Shown: positions 54,152-61,629 of the stretch, in pieces | How positions within the stretch are numbered: the first letter of the stretch is position 1 | How the letters are laid out: the number at the start of each line of letters is the position of its first letter | Source of the DNA: Paractinoplanes maris | Lineage (GTDB): Bacteria; Actinomycetota; Actinomycetes; Mycobacteriales; Micromonosporaceae | Length of the DNA: 64,000 nucleotides | Direction: 5' to 3' | NCBI RefSeq assembly: GCF_023544465.1 | Contig: NZ_JALPVL010000001.1 | Location: forward strand, 806,001-870,000 | Program-made: the position numbers and the translations under genes | The notes under the pieces: generated by a model | The model's database searches: none | What the model was told of the DNA's origin: nothing | What the model saw: only the letters and a program-made list of their open reading frames with translations

Positions 54152-54556
54152 TCAGTTGTCGTCCGACGCGTCGAGCACAGCCCGCAGTGTCTGCACGAGG
54201 ACCTCACTGCTGAACGGCTTCTTCACGAGCAGCGCGTCCTCGCCGATCAGCCCGTCGGCCACCGCGATCTCCTTGGGCAGCCCCGAGATGTAGACGACGC
54301 TCATCTCCGGCCGCAGCTGGGTGGCCGACCGGGACAGCTCACCACCCGAGACGCCGGGCAACCCGAGGTCGGTGACCAGGATGTCGATGTCGCCCGGATG
54401 CTCACGGCAAGCGGCGATGGCCTGCTGGGAGTCGCCCGCGGTCAGGGTGGCGAAGCCGCGGCGCTCGAGCATCCGGCGCATGATGTCGCGCAGGTCCTCC
54501 TCGTCGTCCACGACCAGGACCGTGGGCCGCGTCTCGGGTGCGGGCGCCTGCGACAT
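54152..54556 (-). CDS. Stand-alone receiver (CheY-like response regulator)
   Basis: A 134-residue receiver domain without an output domain: acidic pocket VVDDEEDL, phospho-Asp in ILVTDLGLPG, switch Ser in VYISGLP, Lys in LLVKKPFSS. Such proteins act by protein contact in phosphorelays or motility. No kinase is adjacent on the same strand; the membrane kinase at 55.2 kb is the nearest candidate. The ATG at 54556 has AGGAGG 6 nt upstream. A GCCGATAG sequence at 54610-54617 (minus) resembles a sigma-28-type -10. Confidence 0.9.
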   Translation of the reverse strand: MSQAPAPETRPTVLVVDDEEDLRDIMRRMLERRGFATLTAGDSQQAIAACREHPGDIDILVTDLGLPGVSGGELSRSATQLRPEMSVVYISGLPKEIAVADGLIGEDALLVKKPFSSEVLVQTLRAVLDASDDN

Positions 54557-54871
54557 GGATCCTCCTGGTGGTTCGGATGTCACGTTCCGTGCCGGTTCGC
54601 GACCTCACGCTATCGGCACCGAGTTGCACGGTCTGGCCTTTGCCGCATCAGTGCGCCGAAGCCATGCCCTGTCACGTACTTCACCCGTTGGAATACGCAT
54701 GCACGTACGGGGTTGAGGGAATCGTGGAGTTGCCCGGTTGCACCTGGGTTGCAACGCCTTCGGGGCCGTACGCAGAGCCTGGAAGATCGAAGAGAAGAGC
54801 TAAAGCGGTGTGGCGCGGAGCCGATCAACTCGGAGTACCGCTACACACCGCCACTGAGCAAGGAGTGCGAT
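54557..54871. other. Intergenic region between receiver and zinc-ribbon genes
   Basis: A 315-base divergent promoter region with no gene seen. It includes CTATCGGC (54610-54617), the minus-strand complement of a sigma-28-like GCCGATAG, and several GTTG-containing short repeats (GGGTTGAG, GAGTTGC, GGTTGC) at about 54710-54760. Confidence 0.5.
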
Positions 54872-55084
54872 ATGTCCAGCCTGCTGTCGCCAGAGATCAC
54901 CACCGTTGCCGCCATGACCGAGCGTTGTGACCGTTGCGGCGCCGCCGCCAAGCTGGTGGTCACCCTGACCAGCGGCGGCGAGCTGGCGTTCTGCGGCCAC
55001 CACGCCAACCGGCACAGCGACGACATCGTCCGGATCGCCGAGCGCATCGTCCTCGAGGACGGCTTCGAGTGGGCCGGAAAGTAA
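54872..55084 (+). CDS. Small zinc-ribbon protein (DUF7455-like)
   Basis: A 70-residue protein with CDRCGAAAKL and LAFCGHHANRH, a probable CxxC/CxxH metal site, then an acidic helix (DIVRIAERIVLEDGFEW). Common small actinobacterial protein; function unknown. The ATG at 54872 has AAGGAG 8 nt upstream. Confidence 0.85.
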   Translation: MSSLLSPEITTVAAMTERCDRCGAAAKLVVTLTSGGELAFCGHHANRHSDDIVRIAERIVLEDGFEWAGK

Positions 55085-55123
55085 CCGCTTGATCCGCTTG
55101 CGTCGCGTTATGCTGGTTTCCTC

Positions 55124-55174
55124 AGCTCTTGAGGGGATTGTCCTTGAGAGCTCTTGAGGGGATTAGTCCTTGAG
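55124..55174 (+). repeat. 25/26-bp tandem duplication in the kinase leader
   Basis: AGCTCTTGAGGGGATT plus (A)GTCCTTGAG occurs at 55124-55148 and 55149-55174, and a third partial copy of TTGAGGGGA forms the ribosome site of the next gene. Each copy carries a GAGGGG Shine-Dalgarno-like core. Confidence 0.95.
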
Positions 55175-55182
55175 GGGACCAC

Positions 55183-56490
55183 GTGCATGATGCGGCGCGT
55201 GATCTGGGCAGGCCGTCCCGGCTGATTGCCGGGAGCGCCGGAGCCGCGGTCGCCCTCGCCGGCGTCGCGGCCCTGCTCACGTCACTCCGAGGCGATCCGC
55301 CGGACGGCTTGCTCGCCGTGCCGGCGGCCGCGCTCGTCCCGGCCGGACTCGCCCTGATCCTGGGGGCGCTGCCGGCGATCGACCGGACCGCCGGCCGGGT
55401 CGTGCACGGCTTCACCGCACTTCTTTTTCTCTTCGCCGCGGTCATCTGTGTCGCGGCTCTCGGCCGGCAGCCGGCCGCCTCCCTCCTGACGCTGGCCGCC
55501 GTGGCTCTCCTGGCACTGGCGTTTCGCGCCGCCGACACCGCCGGCCGGCGGCATCTCGCCGACCGTCGAGCGGCTGAGCTCGCCGACGAGCAAGCGGTCG
55601 CGGCGGCCGACGAACACGCTGCCGCGCTCGCCGGCGAAAGCGCGGCCGTGCTGGCCGGCGAGCAGGCTGCCGCACTCGCCGGCGAACAGGTTGCTGTGCT
55701 GGCCGGCGAACAGGCTGCTGCCCAGGCTGAGATCGGCCGCTTGCGCGAGGAGCACACGGCCGAGGTCGCGCGCCTGCGGGACGAGAACGCGGCGGTCCGC
55801 GCGGAGGCCGACCGGCTGCGGGTGGCGCACGGCAACCTCGAGGCCGCCCTCACCTTCAAGAACGACCTCACGTCGATGCTGACCCACGATGTCGCGCAGC
55901 CGATCAGCTCCATCGCCAGCCTGGCCGAGCTGCTGCGGGAGGACTGGGCCGAGCTGCCCGACGACCTCCGGCTCGAGCTGACGACGAAGATCGACAAGAA
56001 CACGCAGCGCCTGATCAAGATGATGAACGATCTGCAGCTGCTGTTCCGGCTGGACACCGGCTCGGTCACGGCGCGGCGTAATCCGGTGCCGCTGAAGGAG
56101 GTCGCCGATGCTGTGGTCGCGGCGTCGGCGGGTGCACCGGAGGACGTACGGGTCGAATCGGCCGACGACCTGTCGGTGCTGGCCGATCGGGGGCACGTCC
56201 AGGTCGTGCTGCGGAGCCTGGTCACCAACGCCATCACGTACGGGGCCGCGCCGATCATCCTGAGCGCGGTGCGGCACGACGACCGGGTCGAGGTGGTGGT
56301 CCAGGACAACGGGCCGGGCATCGCCGACGACCTGGTGCCGACGCTGTTCGGGCGTTTCGTGCGCGGCGCCGGTCTGGGCCTGTTCATCGTCCGCCACCTG
56401 GTCGAGGCCAACGGCGGCACGGTCCGCTACGAACACGCCACGCCCCACGGCGCGCGCCTGATCGTGACCCTGGAAGCCGCTCCGGTCTGA
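55183..56490 (+). CDS. Membrane sensor histidine kinase with coiled-coil repeat
   Basis: A 435-residue kinase with four predicted helices (about 10-30, 38-60, 72-92, 95-115). Four 8-residue repeats of the LAGEQAAV type (about 149-180) lead into a coiled coil (to about 225). A dimerisation domain with phospho-His in SMLTHDVAQPISS and an ATPase with TNAITYG, DNGPGIADD and GLGLFIVRHLVEANGG complete it. No periplasmic sensor domain is seen, so sensing is within the membrane or cytosol. No cognate regulator is adjacent. The GTG follows GAGGGGA. The four 24-bp repeats lie at 55627-55722. Confidence 0.87.
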   Translation: MHDAARDLGRPSRLIAGSAGAAVALAGVAALLTSLRGDPPDGLLAVPAAALVPAGLALILGALPAIDRTAGRVVHGFTALLFLFAAVICVAALGRQPAASLLTLAAVALLALAFRAADTAGRRHLADRRAAELADEQAVAAADEHAAALAGESAAVLAGEQAAALAGEQVAVLAGEQAAAQAEIGRLREEHTAEVARLRDENAAVRAEADRLRVAHGNLEAALTFKNDLTSMLTHDVAQPISSIASLAELLREDWAELPDDLRLELTTKIDKNTQRLIKMMNDLQLLFRLDTGSVTARRNPVPLKEVADAVVAASAGAPEDVRVESADDLSVLADRGHVQVVLRSLVTNAITYGAAPIILSAVRHDDRVEVVVQDNGPGIADDLVPTLFGRFVRGAGLGLFIVRHLVEANGGTVRYEHATPHGARLIVTLEAAPV

Positions 56491-56535
56491 CGCGGGCGGA
56501 GGCCGGCTCGCGGAGGAGCCGGCCCCGGGTCTGAG

Positions 56536-57327
56536 TCACATGTCGTGGGCGCTGCCGCGGTCCTCTTCGTTGATCATGCCGTCGCCCCAAGTGTCCCGGG
56601 TCGGCCGGCCACCCATCGGCGCGGTGGCGCCGGCGGCCGGGCCACCGCTGACGGTGCCGGCCCGGGCGATGCGGCGGCCGGGAGCCAGAACGTCGTCGAG
56701 GTCGTGCGCGCTGGTGATGCCGGGTGCACTGGTGATGTCGACGCTGGTGCCCATCGTGGACGCGGACATCCCGTGATAGGGCAGATCGACCCGGCTGGCG
56801 TTGCTGTGCTCGGCCGCGCTGGTCCCCCAGCCGGCGCCGGGGTGCGCCCGGTTGCGGGTGCGAGCGGCGATCGCGGCGGGGGACGGCACCGGCCGGGCCA
56901 GCTTCTTCGTGCTGGCCCCGCTCTCGACCAGTCCCTTGAACGCGGTCAGGTCGGCCTTCAGCCGCTTGTTCAGCGAGGCCTGGCCGTGCCGGTCGTTGGG
57001 CATCAGAAAGGCGATGTCGGCCTCGAGCTGGGCGACCACCTGGGTCTTGGTCTCGCCCATCGGCCGCAGGGTGATCGTCTCGGCGAGCAGCGGCCCCTCC
57101 GTGGTCGCCCACGAGACCCGCTCGTCCATCGACCGTTCGATGATCTGGGCGTCGAACTCGCGCCGCTTCCCCTCGACGTCCATGATCCAGTGGGTGCGGT
57201 CACCGCCGATCGGGGTGACCTCTCGGACACCGCTCATGAACTGCGGGTAGTTCTCGAACGCGGCGAGTTGCTCGTACACCGTGTGCAACGGTGCACTCAC
57301 CTCGATGGCCTGCTGAACCATGCTCAT
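56536..57327 (-). CDS. START/COQ10-like (SRPBCC) protein with long tail
   Basis: A 263-residue protein. The N-terminal helix-grip domain (about 1-140: VQQAIEVSAPLHTVYEQLA, FENYPQFMSGVREV, THWIMDVEGKRREFDA, a C-terminal helix to GLVESG) is of the kind that binds hydrophobic ligands. The C-terminal 120 residues are Gly/Ala/Ser-rich and predicted disordered. Ligand unknown. The ATG at 57327 has GGGAG 8 nt upstream; a second ATG at 57321 is possible. Confidence 0.8.
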   Translation of the reverse strand: MSMVQQAIEVSAPLHTVYEQLAAFENYPQFMSGVREVTPIGGDRTHWIMDVEGKRREFDAQIIERSMDERVSWATTEGPLLAETITLRPMGETKTQVVAQLEADIAFLMPNDRHGQASLNKRLKADLTAFKGLVESGASTKKLARPVPSPAAIAARTRNRAHPGAGWGTSAAEHSNASRVDLPYHGMSASTMGTSVDITSAPGITSAHDLDDVLAPGRRIARAGTVSGGPAAGATAPMGGRPTRDTWGDGMINEEDRGSAHDM

Positions 57328-57410
57328 CGCATCTCTCCCATGCCTTCGCGAGCTGACTTGTCGGCATAACTGAGAGTACGGAGGCGATTACGGGCTGAGT
57401 TCGGTTTCGC

Positions 57411-58154
57411 TCAGACCCGGCGGAGGTACTGCCACTGGCCGACCTCGGTCGCGTACCGGGCGTCACTCGCGGGGACCAGCGGCACCTCAGCCGCACGGAG
57501 CAGAGCGACGAGACGGGCGGACGGCGACCGCCACGCCTCGCTGATCTCGACCACGGTGCCGGTCTCGCGGCAGGCCGCGGCCAGGAAGTCGATCAGGTCG
57601 AGGCCGAGCACGGCGTCGTCCAGACCGACCTGGGCGAGCAGGCTCAGCGGGCGCGCGAGCTGGGTCGGGGCGTATCGGGAGGCGCGCTCGATGCCGCGGG
57701 CCGTCGCCGTCACCAGGGTCTCGGCCACCTGGTCGGCGGTGAGCCGGCCGGCGGCCAGCAGGGCGCGCAGCTCGCGCGGGCCGGCGACGCCGGTGGGCAG
57801 CGGCAGACCGGAGACGGCGACCGAGACGGCCTCGAGGTGACTCAGGTCGGCGGGCAGGGCGAGCCACCCGTCGGGCCGGACGACCTCGATCTCGGCCGCG
57901 ATGCGCAGCCGGATCTCGGTCCGCCGCTGGGCCCGTCGCACCGAGTCGGCGTAGGCGGGCAGCCAGGTGGTGTCCGGACCGACCTGGTCGGCGAAGGTGA
58001 CCGCGGTGAGCCCGGCCAGGTCGGCCGCCGAGACGACGACCCCGACCGCGTCCCGCCCGGCCGAGAAGCCGGTGTGCACGTGGGCATCGGTGGTCAGATC
58101 CAGGGCGTCGACGGCGCTCACGACGCCGATGACCGATTCCCGCTTCGCGCTCAC
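57411..58154 (-). CDS. PHP-superfamily-like protein
   Basis: A 247-residue protein resembling PHP phosphoesterases. TDAHVHTGFSAGRD carries the first metal motif (HxH), AEIEVVRPDG a later acidic site, and DARYATEVGQW lies near the C-terminus. Some expected metal-ligand His residues in the middle are not seen, so activity is uncertain. The GTG at 58154 has GGGGAG 6 nt upstream. It sits between the START-domain and chemoreceptor genes with no clear operon. Confidence 0.68.
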   Translation of the reverse strand: MSAKRESVIGVVSAVDALDLTTDAHVHTGFSAGRDAVGVVVSAADLAGLTAVTFADQVGPDTTWLPAYADSVRRAQRRTEIRLRIAAEIEVVRPDGWLALPADLSHLEAVSVAVSGLPLPTGVAGPRELRALLAAGRLTADQVAETLVTATARGIERASRYAPTQLARPLSLLAQVGLDDAVLGLDLIDFLAAACRETGTVVEISEAWRSPSARLVALLRAAEVPLVPASDARYATEVGQWQYLRRV

Positions 58155-58264
58155 TGTGTCTCCCCGCACCTGATGCCCGACGGGCTCCTCCCGTCTGAGG
58201 ATGAGAATGCGGGTGCGGCGTTGTCAGCCCCGGTCACGTGGCGGTGCAGTCCGGGTGCGCGGCC

Positions 58265-59815
58265 TCACAGCCGGAAGGCGCTGACCAGGCTGCGCAGTTC
58301 GTCGGCGGTGCGGGCCACCCCGGTGGAGGCGGTGCGGGTCTGCTCGACGCCATGCACGGCTTCGGCACTCGCCGTCGAGACGTCCGAGATGTTGGTGGCG
58401 ATGCGGGCCGAGCCGTTGGCCACCTCGGCGATGCTGCGGCTCATCTCGCCGGTCGTCGCCGTCTGCTCCTCGACGGCCGACGCGATGGTGGTCTGGAAGT
58501 CGTTGATCTGGGCGATCACCTCGCTGATCCGCGAGATCACCTCGACCGCCCCGCCGGTGTCCTGCTGGATGGCGGCGACCCGGGTCCCGATGTCCTCGGT
58601 CGCGCGGGCCGTCTCCTGAGCCAGATCCTTGACCTCGCTGGCGACCACGGCGAACCCCTTGCCCGCCTCGCCGGCCCGCGCGGCCTCGATGGTCGCGTTC
58701 AGGGCCAGCAGGTTCGTCTGCTCGGCGATCGACGTGATCAGCTTGATGACGTTGCCGATCTCGGCCGACGACGTGCCGAGCTGACGAACGGTCTCGGTGG
58801 CCCGGGCCGCCTCGGACACGGCCACCGACGCGATCTGGGCCGACTCGCTGGTGTTGCGGGAGATCTCCCGGATGGCCAGACCCATCTCCTCGGCCCCGGC
58901 CGCCACCGACTGCACGTTACGGGAGATCTCGTCCGCCTCGAGCGAGGCCGACGCCGACCGCTGATCGGTGCGCTGAGCCGCCTCGGCGATCTGTGCCGCC
59001 ACCGCCGACAGCTCACCGGCCGCGCCGGCCAGAGCATCGGCGTCCCGGCCGATCGTCGTCAGCGAACCGCGGATCGACTCCAGCGCCCCGTCGAGCCCGA
59101 TGGCCATCCGGCCCAGCTCGTCGCGGGTGGTGATGCCGCTGCGGTTGGTCAGGTCGCCGCGGGCCAGCGCGTCGATGACGGCGCCGAGCCGGCGGACCGG
59201 CACCAGGATCGAGCGAGCCAGCGGGATCGCCATCCCGATCAGCAGGGCCAGGCCGAGCACGGCCACCACGATCGAGATCGTACGGGTGTCGCTGACCGTG
59301 GTCGCCATGTCGGCGCGCTCGGTCTCGACCGCGGCGCTGACCTGGTCGACCAAGCCACCCAGAGCGTCGTCGGTGACGTTGTTGCGCTCGGAGACCTCGC
59401 CGATCCGGGCCCGGAGCGAGGCGGGGTCACCGGCCACGAAGTCGGAGATGAAGGTGCCGAAGTCGACGAAGTCCTGACGGCTCTGGGCGAACGTCGCAGC
59501 CAGGTCGTCCGGCAGTCCGGCGGCCACCACGGCATCGGCGGCCTCGGTGGCCGACTGCACGTCGTCGACCACGTCCTGGCTGACGTCCTGGCCCAGCGCG
59601 GCCCGGCCGGCGTCGAACTTGAGCTCGCTCTGCCGGGTGTCGAGGTGATTGAGCGCGGCCAGGCCGGTCTGCAGCCGCGAGAGATGATCGGCCTGCTCGT
59701 TCAACCGGTTCTGGCCGAGCAGCGTGATGCCGGCCTGGACGCCCAGCAGGAGGGCACCCACCAGCACGATCAGGCCGAGCCGTTTGGCAATGCCGAGTTG
59801 CGCCAGTCGCGACAT
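58265..59815 (-). CDS. Methyl-accepting chemotaxis protein
   Basis: A 516-residue chemoreceptor. It has TM1 (about 13-35), an extracellular four-helix-type sensor (about 36-185), TM2 (about 188-208), a HAMP domain (about 210-262), and a cytoplasmic signalling domain with the conserved tip EQTNLLALNATIEAARAGE. Ligand unknown. The ATG at 59815 has GGGGGA 3-4 nt upstream. Its promoter region contains a sequence nearly matching the phoU PHO box (59839-59856). The csrA terminator separates it from the flagellar operon. Confidence 0.93.
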   Translation of the reverse strand: MSRLAQLGIAKRLGLIVLVGALLLGVQAGITLLGQNRLNEQADHLSRLQTGLAALNHLDTRQSELKFDAGRAALGQDVSQDVVDDVQSATEAADAVVAAGLPDDLAATFAQSRQDFVDFGTFISDFVAGDPASLRARIGEVSERNNVTDDALGGLVDQVSAAVETERADMATTVSDTRTISIVVAVLGLALLIGMAIPLARSILVPVRRLGAVIDALARGDLTNRSGITTRDELGRMAIGLDGALESIRGSLTTIGRDADALAGAAGELSAVAAQIAEAAQRTDQRSASASLEADEISRNVQSVAAGAEEMGLAIREISRNTSESAQIASVAVSEAARATETVRQLGTSSAEIGNVIKLITSIAEQTNLLALNATIEAARAGEAGKGFAVVASEVKDLAQETARATEDIGTRVAAIQQDTGGAVEVISRISEVIAQINDFQTTIASAVEEQTATTGEMSRSIAEVANGSARIATNISDVSTASAEAVHGVEQTRTASTGVARTADELRSLVSAFRL

Positions 59816-59838
59816 CCATCCCCCTTCGAGCCGATCAG

Positions 59839-59856
59839 ACTTGAGCGGTAATGAAC
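59839..59856 (-). promoter_or_regulatory. PHO-box-like sequence upstream of the chemoreceptor
   Basis: The minus strand reads GTTCATTACCGCTCAAGT, 24-41 bases before the start codon. It differs from the phoU box GTTCATTACCGTTCACGC at only a few positions; the second half-site (GCTCAAG) is weaker. Possible phosphate control of chemotaxis; may also be chance. Confidence 0.35.
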
Positions 59857-59895
59857 ATTTTTCACATTTATTGCGACCGCCGGGGGCTTTTGTCC

Positions 59896-59929
59896 AAAAA
59901 GAAGCCCCGCCGCGGCGCGACGGGGCTTC
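59896..59929 (-). terminator. Terminator at the end of the flagellar operon
   Basis: GAAGCCCCG (59901-59909) pairs with CGGGGCTTC (59921-59929); the minus strand continues with TTTTT (59896-59900). It lies 10 bases after the csrA stop. Confidence 0.9.
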
Positions 59930-59939
59930 CGTACAGCAT

Positions 59940-60182
59940 TCAGTCCGATGTGGCCGGTGGTCGCAGCATCTTGCTGACCGCTCGGACTTCGTCCTGTGTG
60001 GGCGAGGCGGCCTCCCGATTCGAGGCCTGCAGCTCCCGGTACACCTCTTCGCGATGCACCTGTACGTCACGCGGAGCCTGGATGCCCAGCCGGATCACGT
60101 CGCCACGCGCCTCGAGCACGGTGATGACGACAGTGTCGCCGATCATCACGCTCTCTCCGGAGCGCCGGGTCAGAACGAGCAT
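59940..60182 (-). CDS. csrA: Carbon storage regulator CsrA
   Basis: An 80-residue RNA-binding dimer: MLVLTRRSGESVMIGDTVVI and IRLGIQAPRDVQVHREEVY are classic, with the GxxAPxxxxVxREE core. In Bacillus it represses flagellin translation and is held off by FliW, the neighbouring gene here. The ATG at 60182 has GGAGGAGGG upstream. Last gene of flgN-flgK-flgL-fliW-csrA. Confidence 0.96.
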   Translation of the reverse strand: MLVLTRRSGESVMIGDTVVITVLEARGDVIRLGIQAPRDVQVHREEVYRELQASNREAASPTQDEVRAVSKMLRPPATSD

Positions 60183-60264
60183 CGTCGGTGCCCTCCTCCA
60201 TCCGTGGACGGACAGCATCGCCAACCGGACGCGGCCGCTGCCCCGCGACCGCGCCCGCTGTTGA

Positions 60265-60702
60265 TCAGTAGACCGGGTTCATGACCGCGCGGACCGGGAA
60301 GCCCGAGCCGCTCAGCACGACCTGGATGGCCCGCATGCTGTCGCGGTCGACCACGATCGGAGCCATCAGGTTGGCCGTGGTCTCGTTGGTGCCGGCCGTG
60401 ATCACGGTCAGCAGCAGCAGACGGTCGGCGTCCTTGGTGTTCAGCGCGGCGAAGACGTCGGCCTCGATCTCGGGCGCGTAGTCCGGGAAGAAGGGCTCCG
60501 GCGGCGCGACGAGGAAGCGCAGGTCGGGGTCCTCAGTGGACGTGAACGCGTAGAGCAGGCCGTCTTCGTTGAGCCGCACCAGGACGAATTCCCGGTGGGC
60601 CGGGAAACCGGGCATGGGCACCGCCATCGTGATGGTCGGCAGGCCCAGCGACGGGTCGATCATGGTGTCCTCAATCGTTCGGGACGCGGTGCGAGTAGTC
60701 AT
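60265..60702 (-). CDS. fliW: Flagellar assembly factor FliW
   Basis: A 145-residue protein that binds flagellin and CsrA, coupling flagellin synthesis to export. Conserved blocks are GLPTITMAVPMPGFPAHREF, LLYAFTSTEDPDLRFLVAPP, LTVITAGTNETTANLMAPIVVD. The ATG at 60702 has TGAGG 5-7 nt upstream; a GTG at 60708 overlapping the flgL stop as GTGA is also possible. The gene order flgL-fliW-csrA supports a CsrA-FliW-flagellin feedback loop. Confidence 0.93.
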   Translation of the reverse strand: MTTRTASRTIEDTMIDPSLGLPTITMAVPMPGFPAHREFVLVRLNEDGLLYAFTSTEDPDLRFLVAPPEPFFPDYAPEIEADVFAALNTKDADRLLLLTVITAGTNETTANLMAPIVVDRDSMRAIQVVLSGSGFPVRAVMNPVY

Positions 60703-60704
60703 GG

Positions 60705-61601
60705 TCACCTCAGGAAATCGATGAGCGAGGGCTGGATCACCTTGGCCGAGGCGGCCAGGGCGGCCTGATAAGACGTCTGCTGGATCTGCAATTCCATGAT
60801 CGCCTTGGGCAGGTCGACATCCTCGATGTCGGACAGCTGCGACGTCACGGAGAGCAAATGGTCATCAGCGGACTGCTTCATCTGCGTAATCCGATTATAT
60901 CGGGCGCCAACGTCCGAAAGGGTGGACTTTAGTAAATCGTGCGCCGTATCGATGTTGCCCAGCGCGGTGTTCAGCGCTGTGTCGTCATTGTTGCGAAGCG
61001 CCGTGGAAATGTCGCTCAGCACCTTGAAGAGCTGAGTGTCGCTTCCCTCCGCGCCGTACGCCTCGGCCCCGGTCGTGTCGATCCGGACCTTGGCGTTCGG
61101 GCCGACGGTGCGGGTGGTCTGCCCGTCGTTCCCGACGTACTTACCGGTCTCGTCGAACGCCACGGCGCCCGGCGTGGTGCCGCCGAAGATCGGCCGGCCC
61201 AGGTATTTGGTGTTGGCCTCACCGATCATCGACTGGCGGATGTTGTCGATCTCGACGGCGATGGCCTCCCGGGCCGACGCGTTGTTGGCCGAGCTCAGTC
61301 CCTGCACGGTCAGATCGCGTACGCGAATGATCTGCCCCGACGCGTCGCCGAGCTTGTCCTGAATGGTGCCGAGCCAGCCGAGACCGTCGTCGGCGTTGCG
61401 GGAGAACTGCTGGGTGGCCCGCAACTCGCCGCGCAGTTGCAGCGACGTGACCGTCCCGGTCGGAGAGTCGGAGGGCCGGCTGAGCTGCTTGCCGCTGGAG
61501 ATCTGCTCCTGCAGTTTCTGGCCGCGGGCCATGCTGCGATTGAGATCGCCCAGCATGCGGTGCCGCATGCTGGTGTCGGTGACCCTGCTCGGGATGGTCA
61601 T
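60705..61601 (-). CDS. flgL: Flagellar hook-associated protein 3 (FlgL)
   Basis: Hook-filament junction protein, 298 residues, flagellin-like helices at both ends (RVTDTSMRHRMLGDLNRSM at the start; KAIMELQIQQTSYQAALAAS at the end) with a central strand-rich domain. Between about 60880 and 60940 the GC content falls to about half and a TTA leucine codon occurs at 60933-60935 (codon 223, next to a CTA). TTA is very rare in such genomes and needs the bldA tRNA in Streptomyces. The ATG at 61601 has GGGGA 6 nt upstream. Confidence 0.93.
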   Translation of the reverse strand: MTIPSRVTDTSMRHRMLGDLNRSMARGQKLQEQISSGKQLSRPSDSPTGTVTSLQLRGELRATQQFSRNADDGLGWLGTIQDKLGDASGQIIRVRDLTVQGLSSANNASAREAIAVEIDNIRQSMIGEANTKYLGRPIFGGTTPGAVAFDETGKYVGNDGQTTRTVGPNAKVRIDTTGAEAYGAEGSDTQLFKVLSDISTALRNNDDTALNTALGNIDTAHDLLKSTLSDVGARYNRITQMKQSADDHLLSVTSQLSDIEDVDLPKAIMELQIQQTSYQAALAASAKVIQPSLIDFLR

Positions 61602-61629
61602 GCGATTCCCCTACGCCGTCGTCGCCCGC

